DNA from: CAWCUK01 sp963798775
Lineage (GTDB): Bacteria; Bacteroidota; Ignavibacteria; Ignavibacteriales; Ignavibacteriaceae
Assembly: GCA_963798775.1 (NCBI GenBank)
Contig: CAWCUK010000004.1
Span: 806,001 to 870,000 of the forward strand
DNA: 64,000 nt
Direction: 5' to 3'
Shown: positions 9,039 through 17,843 of the stretch, piece by piece
How positions within the stretch are numbered: the stretch's first letter is position 1
Layout of the letters: every line of letters begins with the position of its first letter
The notes under the pieces: model-generated
Told to the model about the DNA's origin: nothing
The model's database searches: none
Seen by the model: only the letters and a program-made list of their open reading frames with translations
Translations under genes and position numbers: made by a program

Positions 9039-10454
9039 ATGAATTCTTATACTGAATCCATTGATCCGCATACAAATTATTTATCTCCTATTTCTTCCGA
9101 AAATTTTAAAATTGATATGGCGCGTTCCCTCGAAGGAATTGGCGCTCAGCTTCAGCAGGAAGATGAATATACAAAAGTATCCGATGTTATACCCGGAGGC
9201 CCGGCCTTTAAAAGTAATTTGATTCATAAGGACGATAAAATAGTAGGCGTTGCTCAAGGCGAAGACAGCGCTATGGTTGATGTTATAGGATGGCGATTAA
9301 CGGATGTTGTACAATTAATAAGAGGCCCAAAAGGCAGTGTAGTTCGTTTACAGATTCTACCGGCTCATTCCGGTTTTAACGCGCCTACAAAAGTAATAAA
9401 ACTTGTACGGGATAAAGTTACCTTAGAGGGACAATCAGCTAAACAAGATACTTTACAGATTTTTCATGATGGTAAAAAATATACAATGGGAGTAATTTCA
9501 ATCCCAGCTTTTTATAGTGATTTTGAAGCCGAACAAAAAGGTGATAAAAATTATAAAAGTACTACCCGGGACGTTAGAAAATTATTAAAAGAATTAGATA
9601 ACGAAAAAATAGACGGAATTGTTATTGATTTAAGAAATAACGGCGGAGGTTCATTACAGGAAGCAATTTCTTTAACCGGACTATTTATACCGCAAGGTCC
9701 GGTTGTTCAAGTTAGAAATTCCGACGGAAAAGTGGATGTGGGTAAAGATCCGGATTCTTCTTTGGTTTACGGCGGTCCACTTGTTGTTTTGGTTAATAGA
9801 TTCAGCGCTTCGGCTTCCGAAATTTTTACCGGTGCGATTCAGGATTATGGTAGAGGAGTAATTGTAGGTGAACAAACTTACGGAAAAGGAACTGTTCAAA
9901 ATTTAATTGATTTGAATAGAATAATGCATAGATCAAATGAAGAAATGGGACAGCTGAAGTTAACTATCGCAAAATATTATAGAGTAACCGGCGGCAGCAC
10001 TCAAAATCTCGGAGTTATCCCGGATGTTGATTTCCCTACAGCTTTAGATCCGAAAGAGTTTGGCGAAAGTTCGGAACCCAGCGCTTTACCTTGGGATCAA
10101 ATAAAAACTACGGATTTTCATAAATTTTCAAATCTTCATGATATTATAACACAGTTGAAATTAAAACATCAAGCTCGCGTTAAAGATGATCCTGAATTCC
10201 AATATATAAATGAAGATATTACGGAGTACAAAGAAAATCATGAAAAAAAATATGTATCTCTAAATTATGATGTTAGAAAAAAAGAATATGATGAATCAGA
10301 GCAGAAAAGATTTGAACGAGAGAATGAAAGAAGAAAAAGACAGGGATTAAAATTATTGAAAAAAGGAGAAACTCCGGAAGTTAATCCTAAAGAAAAGGAT
10401 CCTTTACTGAATGAAACCGCGCATATTCTTGCCGATTTTATTCTGCTTTCCTAA
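9039..10454 (+). CDS. Tail-specific protease Prc/Tsp, PDZ and catalytic domains
   Basis: This is the continuation of the gene starting at 8357; coding really enters this frame near 8977. It contains a PDZ domain (EGIGAQLQQEDEYTKV to about 9370), then the S41 peptidase core. The catalytic serine lies in NRFSASASEIF and the lysine in GEQTYGKGTVQ, the Ser-Lys dyad of Tsp. The charged C-terminal extension (KKEYDESEQKRFER) matches the DUF3340-type tail of the Prc group. The enzyme trims or degrades periplasmic proteins from the C-terminus. A strong terminator follows at 10472. Confidence 0.9.
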   Translation: MNSYTESIDPHTNYLSPISSENFKIDMARSLEGIGAQLQQEDEYTKVSDVIPGGPAFKSNLIHKDDKIVGVAQGEDSAMVDVIGWRLTDVVQLIRGPKGSVVRLQILPAHSGFNAPTKVIKLVRDKVTLEGQSAKQDTLQIFHDGKKYTMGVISIPAFYSDFEAEQKGDKNYKSTTRDVRKLLKELDNEKIDGIVIDLRNNGGGSLQEAISLTGLFIPQGPVVQVRNSDGKVDVGKDPDSSLVYGGPLVVLVNRFSASASEIFTGAIQDYGRGVIVGEQTYGKGTVQNLIDLNRIMHRSNEEMGQLKLTIAKYYRVTGGSTQNLGVIPDVDFPTALDPKEFGESSEPSALPWDQIKTTDFHKFSNLHDIITQLKLKHQARVKDDPEFQYINEDITEYKENHEKKYVSLNYDVRKKEYDESEQKRFERENERRKRQGLKLLKKGETPEVNPKEKDPLLNETAHILADFILLS

Positions 10455-10471
10455 AAATTTATCAAAAGTAA

Positions 10472-10498
10472 AACAGCCTCAAAAGAGGCTGTTTTTTT
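10472..10498 (+). terminator. Terminator after the Prc protease gene
   Basis: AACAGCCTC, a 4-nt AAAA loop and GAGGCTGTT form a 9-bp stem followed by a run of T. It begins 18 nt past the stop codon. Confidence 0.9.
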
Positions 10499-10525
10499 TA
10501 CCACCCGCCTTACGCAATCTTTTGT

Positions 10526-11245
10526 TTAAGCCGAAGCGACCTTACTTATTAGTTTTCTTTTAGCGATAGGAAAAATAGTTTCATCGAAAGGGAAATCTAT
10601 TGAAGAATCGCAAATATAAGTCGCGGGATTCGGGAGATCATGATATTTTTTAATCAAATTTAATTTTATTGATTCCGGGGCTTCTTTAATAATAATATTC
10701 TTAATCGATTCCAGATATTTTGTTTTTAATGCCCGGTACGGTTCATTCCCGGAAGTAAATAAGGAACATTCAAAACGATGTATTTCCAATTCCGATTTCT
10801 TATTATCTACTATCATAAAATAGCCTTCATTCTTATAAAGCGGCACAACTCCTACTTCTTCAATCTTAATATTTTCTTCAACAAATTCATGAACAATAAT
10901 TCCCTCTTCAATTAAATTTTTAATAACCGGAAGTCCCCAATCGATCAATCTAAATATCATATCGGAATCAGTCTGTATTTTTTCGAGCTGTTCATAATTT
11001 ACTTTTTGATTTTGAAGATCAAAATTTGATATTGTTCTGGGAAATGACATTTCCAAATCAATTTTATCATCTAATAAATCTTGTAGCTGGTTTGATAGTT
11101 TTATTAAATCCGTAATTTCCGGATACAATCTTTTATGATTAAATTCTGTTTGATATTTCTTTAACGCGTCCAAAATCAGATATTGGTTTACTTCAAAATC
11201 ACTACTTTGCGGATATACAAAACAATCAATATTCAATTCTTTCAT
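10526..11245 (-). CDS. Protein of unknown function, tandem paralogue A
   Basis: I do not recognise this 239-residue protein. It has no signal peptide or membrane segment and looks soluble, with a helical N-terminal half and a mixed C-terminal half. It is clearly homologous to the next gene upstream (11408-12121). Shared blocks include LYPEITDLI, LIEEG...EFVEEN, EGYF, ECSLFTSG and FPFDETIFPIAKRKL. The two form a tandem duplication with a 162-nt spacer. No catalytic motif stands out. The C-terminal ETIFPIAK block is the most conserved and is the best query for a profile search. Confidence 0.8.
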   Translation of the reverse strand: MKELNIDCFVYPQSSDFEVNQYLILDALKKYQTEFNHKRLYPEITDLIKLSNQLQDLLDDKIDLEMSFPRTISNFDLQNQKVNYEQLEKIQTDSDMIFRLIDWGLPVIKNLIEEGIIVHEFVEENIKIEEVGVVPLYKNEGYFMIVDNKKSELEIHRFECSLFTSGNEPYRALKTKYLESIKNIIIKEAPESIKLNLIKKYHDLPNPATYICDSSIDFPFDETIFPIAKRKLISKVASA

Positions 11246-11407
11246 GGCTATACCTCAATTCAGTTTTATAGTAATTCATCAATATCCATACCAATAATAA
11301 TTGTGTAAATTTTAATTGTTTTTATTGAGATTTTAGACAAAACGATGCGAAAAAAACAGCAAGGAAAGAAAATTATACCGGTTTTTGTACTATAAAATAT
11401 TCAGTTT

Positions 11408-12121
11408 TTATTTAGAAAGAATGGCGAGTAATTTACTTTTCGCTATCGGAAAAATTGTTTCCGCGAAAGGAAATTCAAGATCGGTTTCACAAATATACGC
11501 AGCTTGATTGTTTAATTCCCTGTTAGTTCTCATAACATCAAATTTAATGGTTTCATATGATTGGGAAATTTTAGATTGTTCTATTGTTTTAACTATTCTT
11601 GTTTTCAAAGATCGCATAGGTTTTTTGCCAGATGAAAACAATGAACATTCATATTTATTGATTATTAGAATTTGTTTTAAATTATCAGGAATAAAGAAAT
11701 ATCCTTCTTCTTTAAATTCCGGTAAATGCCCTACCGGCGCAATTTCCATATTTTCTTCAACAAATTCATAAAGAATTAAACCTTCTTCAATTAATAAATT
11801 TATATGAGGAAGAGCCCAGTTTATTAGCTCATGAAGATATTCTTTTTCATTTACCAATTTATCGGCGGTTTCATAAATAATGTTTCTATTTCTTACTTCG
11901 CCGCTCTTAATTATTTTTGGAACCCAAAGTTTAATATCAGAATTATTATTAACTATAGTCTCTAATCTTGTTGATATATTAATAAGTTCAGCCAAAGCCG
12001 GATAAAGTTTATTCTTGTTAAATTGCGCGGAATATTCCTTTATTCCGCTTAGAATTTTATATTGGCTTATTTCCCAATCGGGATCAAAAGAAATGAAATT
12101 ATCTATAGTTAAACGATTCAT
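11408..12121 (-). CDS. Protein of unknown function, tandem paralogue B
   Basis: A 237-residue soluble protein, paralogous to the gene at 10526-11245 over the whole length. The conserved blocks appear in the same order: ISQYKIL, LYPALAELI, LINWALP, LIEEGLILYEFVEEN, EGYFFIPDN, ECSLFSSG, AAYICETD and FPFAETIFPIAKSKL. The matched spacing and full-length similarity point to gene duplication and subsequent divergence. Each copy seems to have its own spacer, so they may be separately expressed. Function unknown. Confidence 0.8.
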   Translation of the reverse strand: MNRLTIDNFISFDPDWEISQYKILSGIKEYSAQFNKNKLYPALAELINISTRLETIVNNNSDIKLWVPKIIKSGEVRNRNIIYETADKLVNEKEYLHELINWALPHINLLIEEGLILYEFVEENMEIAPVGHLPEFKEEGYFFIPDNLKQILIINKYECSLFSSGKKPMRSLKTRIVKTIEQSKISQSYETIKFDVMRTNRELNNQAAYICETDLEFPFAETIFPIAKSKLLAILSK

Positions 12122-12398
12122 CTAGTTTCAATATTTTCGTTAAATGAAAAAAGGAATGCAATTATTATACCATAAGTAAATTAGTCAGAAGTAATATAAA
12201 AGGATCAAAATATGGACTTTTATCGTCCAGTTTTAATACGGTTAGTATATCAAAATGGTACTTGTTAAATTTTTTGAAGCACAATAAAGATTTATTCTAA
12301 ATCCATTATGTAAGATATTATTTAAAAGCTTTTAAGTCCATTAAAATAAATAAGATAATAAGCTCCATGTAGAATAATTGAAATAGAGATAAAAAAAA
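12122..12398. other. Intergenic spacer, no gene seen
   Basis: AT-rich sequence upstream of paralogue B. It has a short hairpin (TGGAC / GTCCA near 12213-12228) followed by GTTTT, but the stem is only 5 bp and may be chance. No reading frame with coding character was found. It probably holds the promoter of the paralogue genes. Confidence 0.5.
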
Positions 12399-12424
12399 GG
12401 CTGTAATTAATTAAAACTACAACC
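12399..12424 (-). terminator. Terminator of the aldehyde dehydrogenase gene
   Basis: Read on the minus strand, GGTTGTA and TACAGCC pair across an AT-rich loop, with one G-U pair, and are followed by a long T-run (plus A-run at 12391-12398). It lies 25 nt past the dehydrogenase stop codon. Confidence 0.75.
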
Positions 12425-12448
12425 TTTTTTGCAAAAAGAACCGTTAAA

Positions 12449-13981
12449 TTAAATAGTAAATTTAATTCCTTGAGCCAGCGGAAGTTCATTTCCGTAATTT
12501 ATTGTATTGGTTTGTCTTCTCATATAAGCTTTCCAAGCATCAGAACCGGATTCGCGTCCGCCGCCGGTTTCTTTTTCACCGCCGAATGCTCCGCCGATTT
12601 CTGCGCCCGATGTACCAATATTTACATTCGCGATTCCGCAATCCGAACCTTCCGCCGAAAGGAATCGTTCTGCTTCTTTCATATTATCCGTAAATATTGC
12701 TGAAGATAATCCTTGAACAACATCATTATGAATTTCAACGGCATTTTCAACATCGCCGTTGTATTTAAGTAAATATAGAATAGGCGCAAAGGTTTCTTCC
12801 TGTACAATTTTATAGCTGTTTTCTGCTTCAACAACCGCCGGCCTTACATAAGTTCCGGATTCATATCCGTCACCGCTTAATACTTCTCCGCCGTAAACTA
12901 CATTTCCGCCTTCTTCCTTAACTTGCTCTAATGCTTTGGTAAACATTTCTACCGCGTCTTTATCGATTAAGGGACCTACATGATTTTTTTCGTCAAGCGG
13001 ATCCCCGATTTTTAATCCTTTATACGCATTCAAAACACTTTCTTTAACTTTATCATAAATAGATTCATGAATAATTAATCTTCTGGTTGAAGTACAACGT
13101 TGTCCCGCTGTTCCTACCGCGCCGAAAACTACGGCAGGAATTGCCATTCTTAAATCGGCGTTAGGAGTAATAATAATTCCGTTATTTCCGCCTAATTCCA
13201 AAATTGATCGCCCGAATCTTTTCGCGATTACTTCGCCTGCGTGTCTTCCTACTCTGGTAGAACCTGTTACAGATATTAATGGAATTCGTTTGTCGTTTAA
13301 TAACTTTTCTCCTATTGTTGAGCCTTTTCCTATAATTAATGAAAAAACTCCTTCTGGAAGATTGTTTTCGCGTAAAACATCGGCTATAATATTTTGACAG
13401 GCAATAGCGGAAAGAGGAACTTTTGAAGATGGTTTCCAAAGATTTACATTTCCGCAAACAGCGGCAAGCATCGCGTTCCAAGACCAAACAGCGACCGGGA
13501 AATTAAAAGCGGAAATGGTTGCGACAATTCCTAATGGATGATATTGATCGTACATTCTATGATCTTTTCTTTCTGATGCCATTGTAAAACCGTAAAGCTG
13601 TCTCGATTGTCCAACCGCAAGATCACAAATATCAATCATCTCCTGAACTTCGCCTAAACCTTCTTGCAACGATTTTCCCATTTCGTACGAAACTAATTTT
13701 CCGAGCGCGGGTTTGTTTTCTCTTAATTTAAGTCCGATTTGTCTAACTATTTCTCCTCTTTTAGGAGCAGGCATTTTTCTCCATACTTTAAACGCTTCTT
13801 GAGCTTTCTTAACAATATTTTCATAATCACCTTCAGACGCTTGGTAAACGGAAGCGATTAATTTACCGTCAACAGGTGAACTAATCTTTAATTCACCCTG
13901 ATCGGAAGTCTCATTCCATTCTAACCCGGTGGACGATCCGAAATTCTTTTCCTTTATTCCTAATTCTTTAAGAAAATCCAT
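12449..13981 (-). CDS. Alpha-aminoadipate-semialdehyde dehydrogenase (ALDH7/antiquitin family)
   Basis: The 510-residue protein is a full-length aldehyde dehydrogenase. The catalytic cysteine is Cys297 (GQRCTSTRR), the general-base glutamate is Glu262 (LELGGN), and the NAD-binding segment includes ISAFNFPVAVW and VTGSTRVGR. The C-terminal block with GGAFGGEKETGGGRESG and YMRRQTNTINYG is typical of ALDH7 (antiquitin, Pcd, AmaB). That family oxidises alpha-aminoadipate semialdehyde, or its cyclic form piperideine-6-carboxylate, to alpha-aminoadipate. Lysine 6-aminotransferase, which makes this substrate, lies across the divergent region. The Rrf2 regulator is directly upstream in the same orientation, 21 nt away, and is probably co-transcribed. 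The start at 13981 is followed by MDFLKELGIK, the usual family N-terminus. Confidence 0.93.
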   Translation of the reverse strand: MDFLKELGIKEKNFGSSTGLEWNETSDQGELKISSPVDGKLIASVYQASEGDYENIVKKAQEAFKVWRKMPAPKRGEIVRQIGLKLRENKPALGKLVSYEMGKSLQEGLGEVQEMIDICDLAVGQSRQLYGFTMASERKDHRMYDQYHPLGIVATISAFNFPVAVWSWNAMLAAVCGNVNLWKPSSKVPLSAIACQNIIADVLRENNLPEGVFSLIIGKGSTIGEKLLNDKRIPLISVTGSTRVGRHAGEVIAKRFGRSILELGGNNGIIITPNADLRMAIPAVVFGAVGTAGQRCTSTRRLIIHESIYDKVKESVLNAYKGLKIGDPLDEKNHVGPLIDKDAVEMFTKALEQVKEEGGNVVYGGEVLSGDGYESGTYVRPAVVEAENSYKIVQEETFAPILYLLKYNGDVENAVEIHNDVVQGLSSAIFTDNMKEAERFLSAEGSDCGIANVNIGTSGAEIGGAFGGEKETGGGRESGSDAWKAYMRRQTNTINYGNELPLAQGIKFTI

Positions 13982-14002
13982 ATATCTCTCCTTTATTTTT
14001 TA

Positions 14003-14422
14003 TTATTCATTTGTTTTATCAATAATAGTTTTCAAACTAATTTTGCTCATCTTATTTTCAATATCTACTTGAATATCGGCAAAAAGATCTAGGAAAAAAT
14101 TATTTATTTGAGTTGTGTTGCTCAATTCTTTCCCGTTGGTTTTTGTAACATCTAAATAAAATGCTTTTCTGTCTTCTATAGCGCAATAAACTTCCTGCAA
14201 ATTTAAATTTGCAGATTCTTTTTTTATAACAAATCCTCCCGTATTGCCTTGTGTACTTTCTACTATATTATTTTTAACCAGAAGCGATAGAATTTTTCTT
14301 AGTTTAGAAGCGTTTACTCCAATTGAACCGGCAATTTCCGCGCTATTTTTCGGCTCCGGATAATTTTCGGCTAAAAATGTTAATGCTTTTACTGCTGTAG
14401 ATAATTTTGTTGAAGCGGACAT
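14003..14422 (-). CDS. Rrf2-family transcriptional regulator (YwnA-like)
   Basis: A winged-helix regulator of about 139 residues. The Met at 14422 (MSASTKLSTAVKALTFLAENY) is chosen as start, because upstream codons encode a non-conserved tail that lies over the predicted operator. The helix-turn-helix (SAEIAGSIGVNASKLRKILSLL) and the wing (STQGNTGGFVI) fit Rrf2 proteins. Only one cysteine is visible, not the three-cysteine set of IscR or NsrR, so an iron-sulfur cluster is unlikely. The gene lies upstream of the aldehyde dehydrogenase and divergent from lysine aminotransferase. It most likely controls lysine catabolism and itself, but the effector is unknown. Confidence 0.82.
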   Translation of the reverse strand: MSASTKLSTAVKALTFLAENYPEPKNSAEIAGSIGVNASKLRKILSLLVKNNIVESTQGNTGGFVIKKESANLNLQEVYCAIEDRKAFYLDVTKTNGKELSNTTQINNFFLDLFADIQVDIENKMSKISLKTIIDKTNE

Positions 14423-14433
14423 ATTTTTTTTAA

Positions 14434-14455
14434 TTGTTACGGTAAGTGTAACCAA
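14434..14455. promoter_or_regulatory. Candidate operator of the Rrf2 regulator
   Basis: The inverted repeat TTG(T)TAC-N7-GTAACCAA lies 12 nt upstream of the Rrf2 start codon. Its length and symmetry suit a homodimeric winged-helix protein, and its position suits autorepression. Whether it also affects the divergent aminotransferase promoter about 75 nt away is unknown. Confidence 0.45.
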
Positions 14456-14785
14456 TAAGCATGAGAAAAACAAATTCTTATTATACTTTTTCCGCACAAA
14501 TATTTATTAAATATCTACATTAAAATAGATTGAAAATTGGAAAGATAATTTATACTTTAGGATAGATTTTTTATTCTACTTTACAATTTTAAATGATGTA
14601 TAACTTAATTAATTTTAAAAAAGAAACCGGCTTCACAAACTTGAGAAGCTATTTTATTTCTCGCTTTGAGAATGTTTTTTAAATTTTACCTCCCTTCTCC
14701 GCTTCACATTAATTAATCATTTTTACTTAAATCTTTTTTACTAAAAGAATTTTTTCTCATCCATATATTCTAAGGAGGTAATCTT
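14456..14785. other. Divergent control region between the lysine-catabolism genes
   Basis: This 330-nt stretch separates the Rrf2/dehydrogenase unit from lysine aminotransferase. It carries the LAT promoter candidate at 14530-14560 and, just before the LAT start, the Shine-Dalgarno AAGGAGG. The remaining sequence, including a short GGCTTC...GAAGC repeat near 14629, encodes nothing I can support. The leader from the predicted promoter to the LAT start would be about 220 nt, long enough to hold a regulatory RNA, but no known riboswitch was recognised. Confidence 0.5.
14530..14560 (+). promoter_or_regulatory. Promoter candidate of lysine aminotransferase
   Basis: TTG (14530-14532) is followed after exactly 20 nt by TACTTTAG (14553-14560). 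This fits the local TTG-N20-TAnnTTTG pattern with one mismatch in the -7 element. It faces the lysine aminotransferase gene. Confidence 0.4.
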
Positions 14786-16156
14786 ATGGAATCTAATAAC
14801 ATAAAATCAAACGGAGTTGAGATGGACGCGTATTCCCATGTTTCACCGAATAAAGTGCATGAAGTTATTTCAAAAAATATGCTTGCGGATGGTTTTGATA
14901 TTGTTCTTGATTTACAAAATAGTCGTAGAAATAAAATAGTTGACGCAAAAAACGGCGATGAATATTTAGATTTTTTCACATTTTTTGCTTCAAATCCTTT
15001 AGGATTAAACCATCCTAAACTTAATAATCCGGAATTTATTGAAAAATTAGGCAAAGCAGGCGTAAATAAACCTTCCAATTCTGATATTTATACTGTTGAA
15101 ATGGCGGAATTTGTTGATACTTTCAGCAGAGTTGCTAAACCGGATTATATGAAATATTTATTCTTTGTTTCCGGCGGTGCGTTGGCCGTAGAAAATGGTT
15201 TAAAAGTTGCGTTCGATTGGAAAGTACAGAAGAATTTTGAAAAAGGTTATAAAGAAGAAAAAGGCCATCAAGTAATTCATTTTAGAGAAGCTTTTCATGG
15301 AAGAAGCGGCTACACTATGTCGCTTACAAATACCGATCCGAATAAAGTAAAATATTTTCCGAAATTTAATTGGCCTAGAATCTCAAATCCAAAAGTTACT
15401 TTTCCGCTTGAAAATCATCTATCTGAAATTGTTAAACAAGAAGAAATTGCTTTAGAAGAAATTAAAAACGCCATTAAAAATAATCCCGACGATATTGCGT
15501 TAATTATAATGGAACCGATTCAAGGAGAAGGCGGAGATAACTTCTTCAGAAAAGAGTTTTTCCAAAAGATTAGAGAAATTGCGGACGATAATGATATTTT
15601 ATTAATGTTTGATGAAGTACAAACCGGATTTGGAATGACCGGAAAATTCTGGGCTTCCGATTATTATGTAAAACCGGATATTATTTCATTCGGTAAAAAG
15701 GCTCAAGTTTGCGGAATAATGGTAAGTGAACGTGTTGATGAAGTTAAAGAAAACTGCTTCCATAAATCAAGCAGAATTAATTCAACTTGGGGCGCGAATT
15801 TAGTTGATATGGTTCGCTCAAAGAAAATAATGGAAATTATTGAAGAAGATAATCTTGTAGAAAATGCCCGAACCGTCGGCGAATATTTAAAAGACAATCT
15901 TTATAAACTTCAAGCTGAATTTCCTAATCTTATCAGCAACGCAAGAGGATTAGGTTTAATGTGCGCGTTCGATTTTTCCGACGGTAATGTAAGAAATGAA
16001 TTTGTAAAACAATGTTACTCAGAAAAATTGATTATGTTGGGATGCGGTCAAAAATCTGTCAGATTTAGACCTTCATTAACAGTCACAAATTCGGATATTG
16101 ATGATGGCTTGAAAATTATTAAAAAAGTTTTATTTTTAATGTCGTCAAATAACTAA
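14786..16156 (+). CDS. lat: L-lysine 6-aminotransferase
   Basis: A 456-residue class-III PLP aminotransferase. It resembles the lysine epsilon-aminotransferases: SGGALAVENGLKVAFDWK, HFREAFHGRSGYTMSLTNTD, MEPIQGEGGDNFFR and the PLP-lysine region IISFGKKAQVCGIMV (Lys near residue 300). The enzyme moves the epsilon-amino group of lysine to 2-oxoglutarate, giving alpha-aminoadipate semialdehyde. The dehydrogenase for that product lies divergently at 12449. Together they take lysine to alpha-aminoadipate. No beta-lactam biosynthesis genes are near, so the role is more likely catabolic. A strong AAGGAGG Shine-Dalgarno lies 7 nt before the ATG. A hairpin terminator follows at 16182. Confidence 0.93.
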   Translation: MESNNIKSNGVEMDAYSHVSPNKVHEVISKNMLADGFDIVLDLQNSRRNKIVDAKNGDEYLDFFTFFASNPLGLNHPKLNNPEFIEKLGKAGVNKPSNSDIYTVEMAEFVDTFSRVAKPDYMKYLFFVSGGALAVENGLKVAFDWKVQKNFEKGYKEEKGHQVIHFREAFHGRSGYTMSLTNTDPNKVKYFPKFNWPRISNPKVTFPLENHLSEIVKQEEIALEEIKNAIKNNPDDIALIIMEPIQGEGGDNFFRKEFFQKIREIADDNDILLMFDEVQTGFGMTGKFWASDYYVKPDIISFGKKAQVCGIMVSERVDEVKENCFHKSSRINSTWGANLVDMVRSKKIMEIIEEDNLVENARTVGEYLKDNLYKLQAEFPNLISNARGLGLMCAFDFSDGNVRNEFVKQCYSEKLIMLGCGQKSVRFRPSLTVTNSDIDDGLKIIKKVLFLMSSNN

Positions 16157-16181
16157 TTATTATTTAACTACTTGCATGATG

Positions 16182-16200
16182 CGGCTCCACGGTGGAGCCG
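16182..16200 (+). terminator. Hairpin after lysine aminotransferase
   Basis: CGGCTCCA and TGGAGCCG form an 8-bp GC-rich stem with a 3-nt loop, followed by TTATCATTTT. The T-tract is imperfect, but the stem is strong and it separates the aminotransferase from rsmI. Confidence 0.7.
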
Positions 16201-16234
16201 TTATCATTTTAAACTACTCCGGGAAAAACATTAA

Positions 16235-16927
16235 TTGGGAAATTCACTTTTCATCGTCAGCACACCGATTGGGAATTTAAAAGATATTACTCTTAGAGCT
16301 CTCGATATATTAAGGGAAGTAAATTTTGTTGCCTGCGAAGATACGAGAGTTACCGCGTTTCTATTAAATAATTATGAGATAAAAACAGATTTCGTCTCGC
16401 TGAATGCTTCTAATGAAAATTCAAAGATAAATTATGTTTTAAATAGAATAGAAAACGGCGAATCATGCGCGTTAGTTTCCGATGCCGGAACTCCCGCAAT
16501 TTCTGATCCCGGAATTAGATTAATTGCAGCCGCAATTAAAAGAGAAATTGAAGTAGTGCCTGTTCCGGGCGCAACTGCAATGATAACAGCTTTAACAGCC
16601 AGCGGCTTACCCAGTGATTCATTTGTATTCGAAGGTTTTCTTCCGCAAAAAAAAGGCAGACAAAAACTATTAAAAGAATTAAGTGAAGAAAAACGAACTG
16701 TAATTATTTATGAATCTACATACAGAATTGAAAAACTGATAAACGAGTTAAATGAATATATGCCGGAAAGATTTGTTGTTGTAGCACGGGAGTTAACTAA
16801 AAAGTTTGAGGAATTCTGGCGCGGTTTTCCGAAAGAAATATTAACTGAACTGCCCTTTAAAACTTTAAAAGGAGAATTTGTAGTAATAATTGCTCCTTTA
16901 AATTGGATAGTTAATAAAGAAGATTAA
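16235..16927 (+). CDS. rsmI: 16S rRNA 2'-O-ribose C1402 methyltransferase RsmI
   Basis: The 230-residue protein starts with a TTG codon at 16235 (MGNSLFIVSTPIGNLKDIT), where homologues also start. The tetrapyrrole-methylase fold is seen in STPIGNLKDIT, ACEDTRVT, LVSDAGTPAISDPG and the SAM-binding VPVPGATAMITAL. RsmI methylates the 2'-hydroxyl of C1402 in the ribosomal P site, affecting decoding. It is shorter than E. coli RsmI because the C-terminal domain is reduced. It is a single-gene unit facing a methyltransferase. Confidence 0.93.
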   Translation: MGNSLFIVSTPIGNLKDITLRALDILREVNFVACEDTRVTAFLLNNYEIKTDFVSLNASNENSKINYVLNRIENGESCALVSDAGTPAISDPGIRLIAAAIKREIEVVPVPGATAMITALTASGLPSDSFVFEGFLPQKKGRQKLLKELSEEKRTVIIYESTYRIEKLINELNEYMPERFVVVARELTKKFEEFWRGFPKEILTELPFKTLKGEFVVIIAPLNWIVNKED

Positions 16928-16933
16928 CTTTTC

Positions 16934-17749
16934 TTATTTCTTTCTTAATCCTTTCCTTTTTCTTAAAACTATATTCATCGAGTCCGAATTTTGTGAATTA
17001 TCAAGCGGGCCCGGCGGCACATCCATATTGCCGTAAAACCAAAAATCTTCAAATTCACCCGATAGCTGGATTAGAGCCTTTAATTCCTGCGCCAAATACC
17101 AGCGGTGTTTGCTTTTCGATTCCGATATTTCACTCTTACCGTTTTCTTTAATTTCTAAACGAGTTGTTACATTCCATTGCTGATTTACCGCGTCATATTC
17201 ATCATCCGGTTTCCCGAAAAGAATGGTTACTTCTGTGTCTCCTTCTTTCATAGTCCAAATATTCGGTTCATTATCGGGGAAAAAATATAAAGGATGCCCG
17301 GTTTCGATAATATAAATTCCGCCCGGTTTTAAGCTTTTAGCAACATTTTTAAAATGACGAAGAAGATCTTCATTTGTTAAAATATGTGTTATGCTTTCTG
17401 TAAATAAACCTATAACATCAGCCTTAGCGTCGGTTTTATATTCAACCATATCAGAACATATAGTTTCTATTTTTACATTTTCTTTCTGAGCTTTTTCTTC
17501 GGCATAAAGAAGCATTTCAGGCGATAAATCCAAAGCAAAAGTTTTCCAATTTCTTTTCGCGAATTCTATTGCGTGTCCAGCGGGGCCGCATCCTAATTCA
17601 AGAAAGACCTTTTCATCATTATTTTTAATATTAATGGTTGAATGATTAGAAAAACACCATTCTATAAAATTGCATTCTTCATTATAATCTCTTCCGGCAA
17701 AAGCGATATCGTAAGCGCGGGCGTATTTATAAAATTCGTTATTGGCCAT
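16934..17749 (-). CDS. Class I SAM-dependent methyltransferase
   Basis: The 271-residue protein has a classical Rossmann methyltransferase core. Motif I is FLELGCGPAGHAIEFAKR (about residue 48), the acidic end of beta-2 is ALDLSPEMLLYAEEKA, and post-motif II is DVIGLFTESITHI. A typical KPGGIYIIETGH segment follows near 145. The C-terminal part (ESKSKHRWYLAQELKALIQ) matches the small-molecule-methyltransferase style. The substrate cannot be named. It lies convergent with rsmI, separated by a few bases, so the two terminate back to back. Confidence 0.85.
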   Translation of the reverse strand: MANNEFYKYARAYDIAFAGRDYNEECNFIEWCFSNHSTINIKNNDEKVFLELGCGPAGHAIEFAKRNWKTFALDLSPEMLLYAEEKAQKENVKIETICSDMVEYKTDAKADVIGLFTESITHILTNEDLLRHFKNVAKSLKPGGIYIIETGHPLYFFPDNEPNIWTMKEGDTEVTILFGKPDDEYDAVNQQWNVTTRLEIKENGKSEISESKSKHRWYLAQELKALIQLSGEFEDFWFYGNMDVPPGPLDNSQNSDSMNIVLRKRKGLRKK

Positions 17750-17843
17750 ACTTTTTCTTCTCGGGATTCCGCGTTTTTTCTTTTAAATAAAAAATTCTCT
17801 TAACTAACTGTTGCCCCCAAAATGTAAAATATGGAAATAAAAA

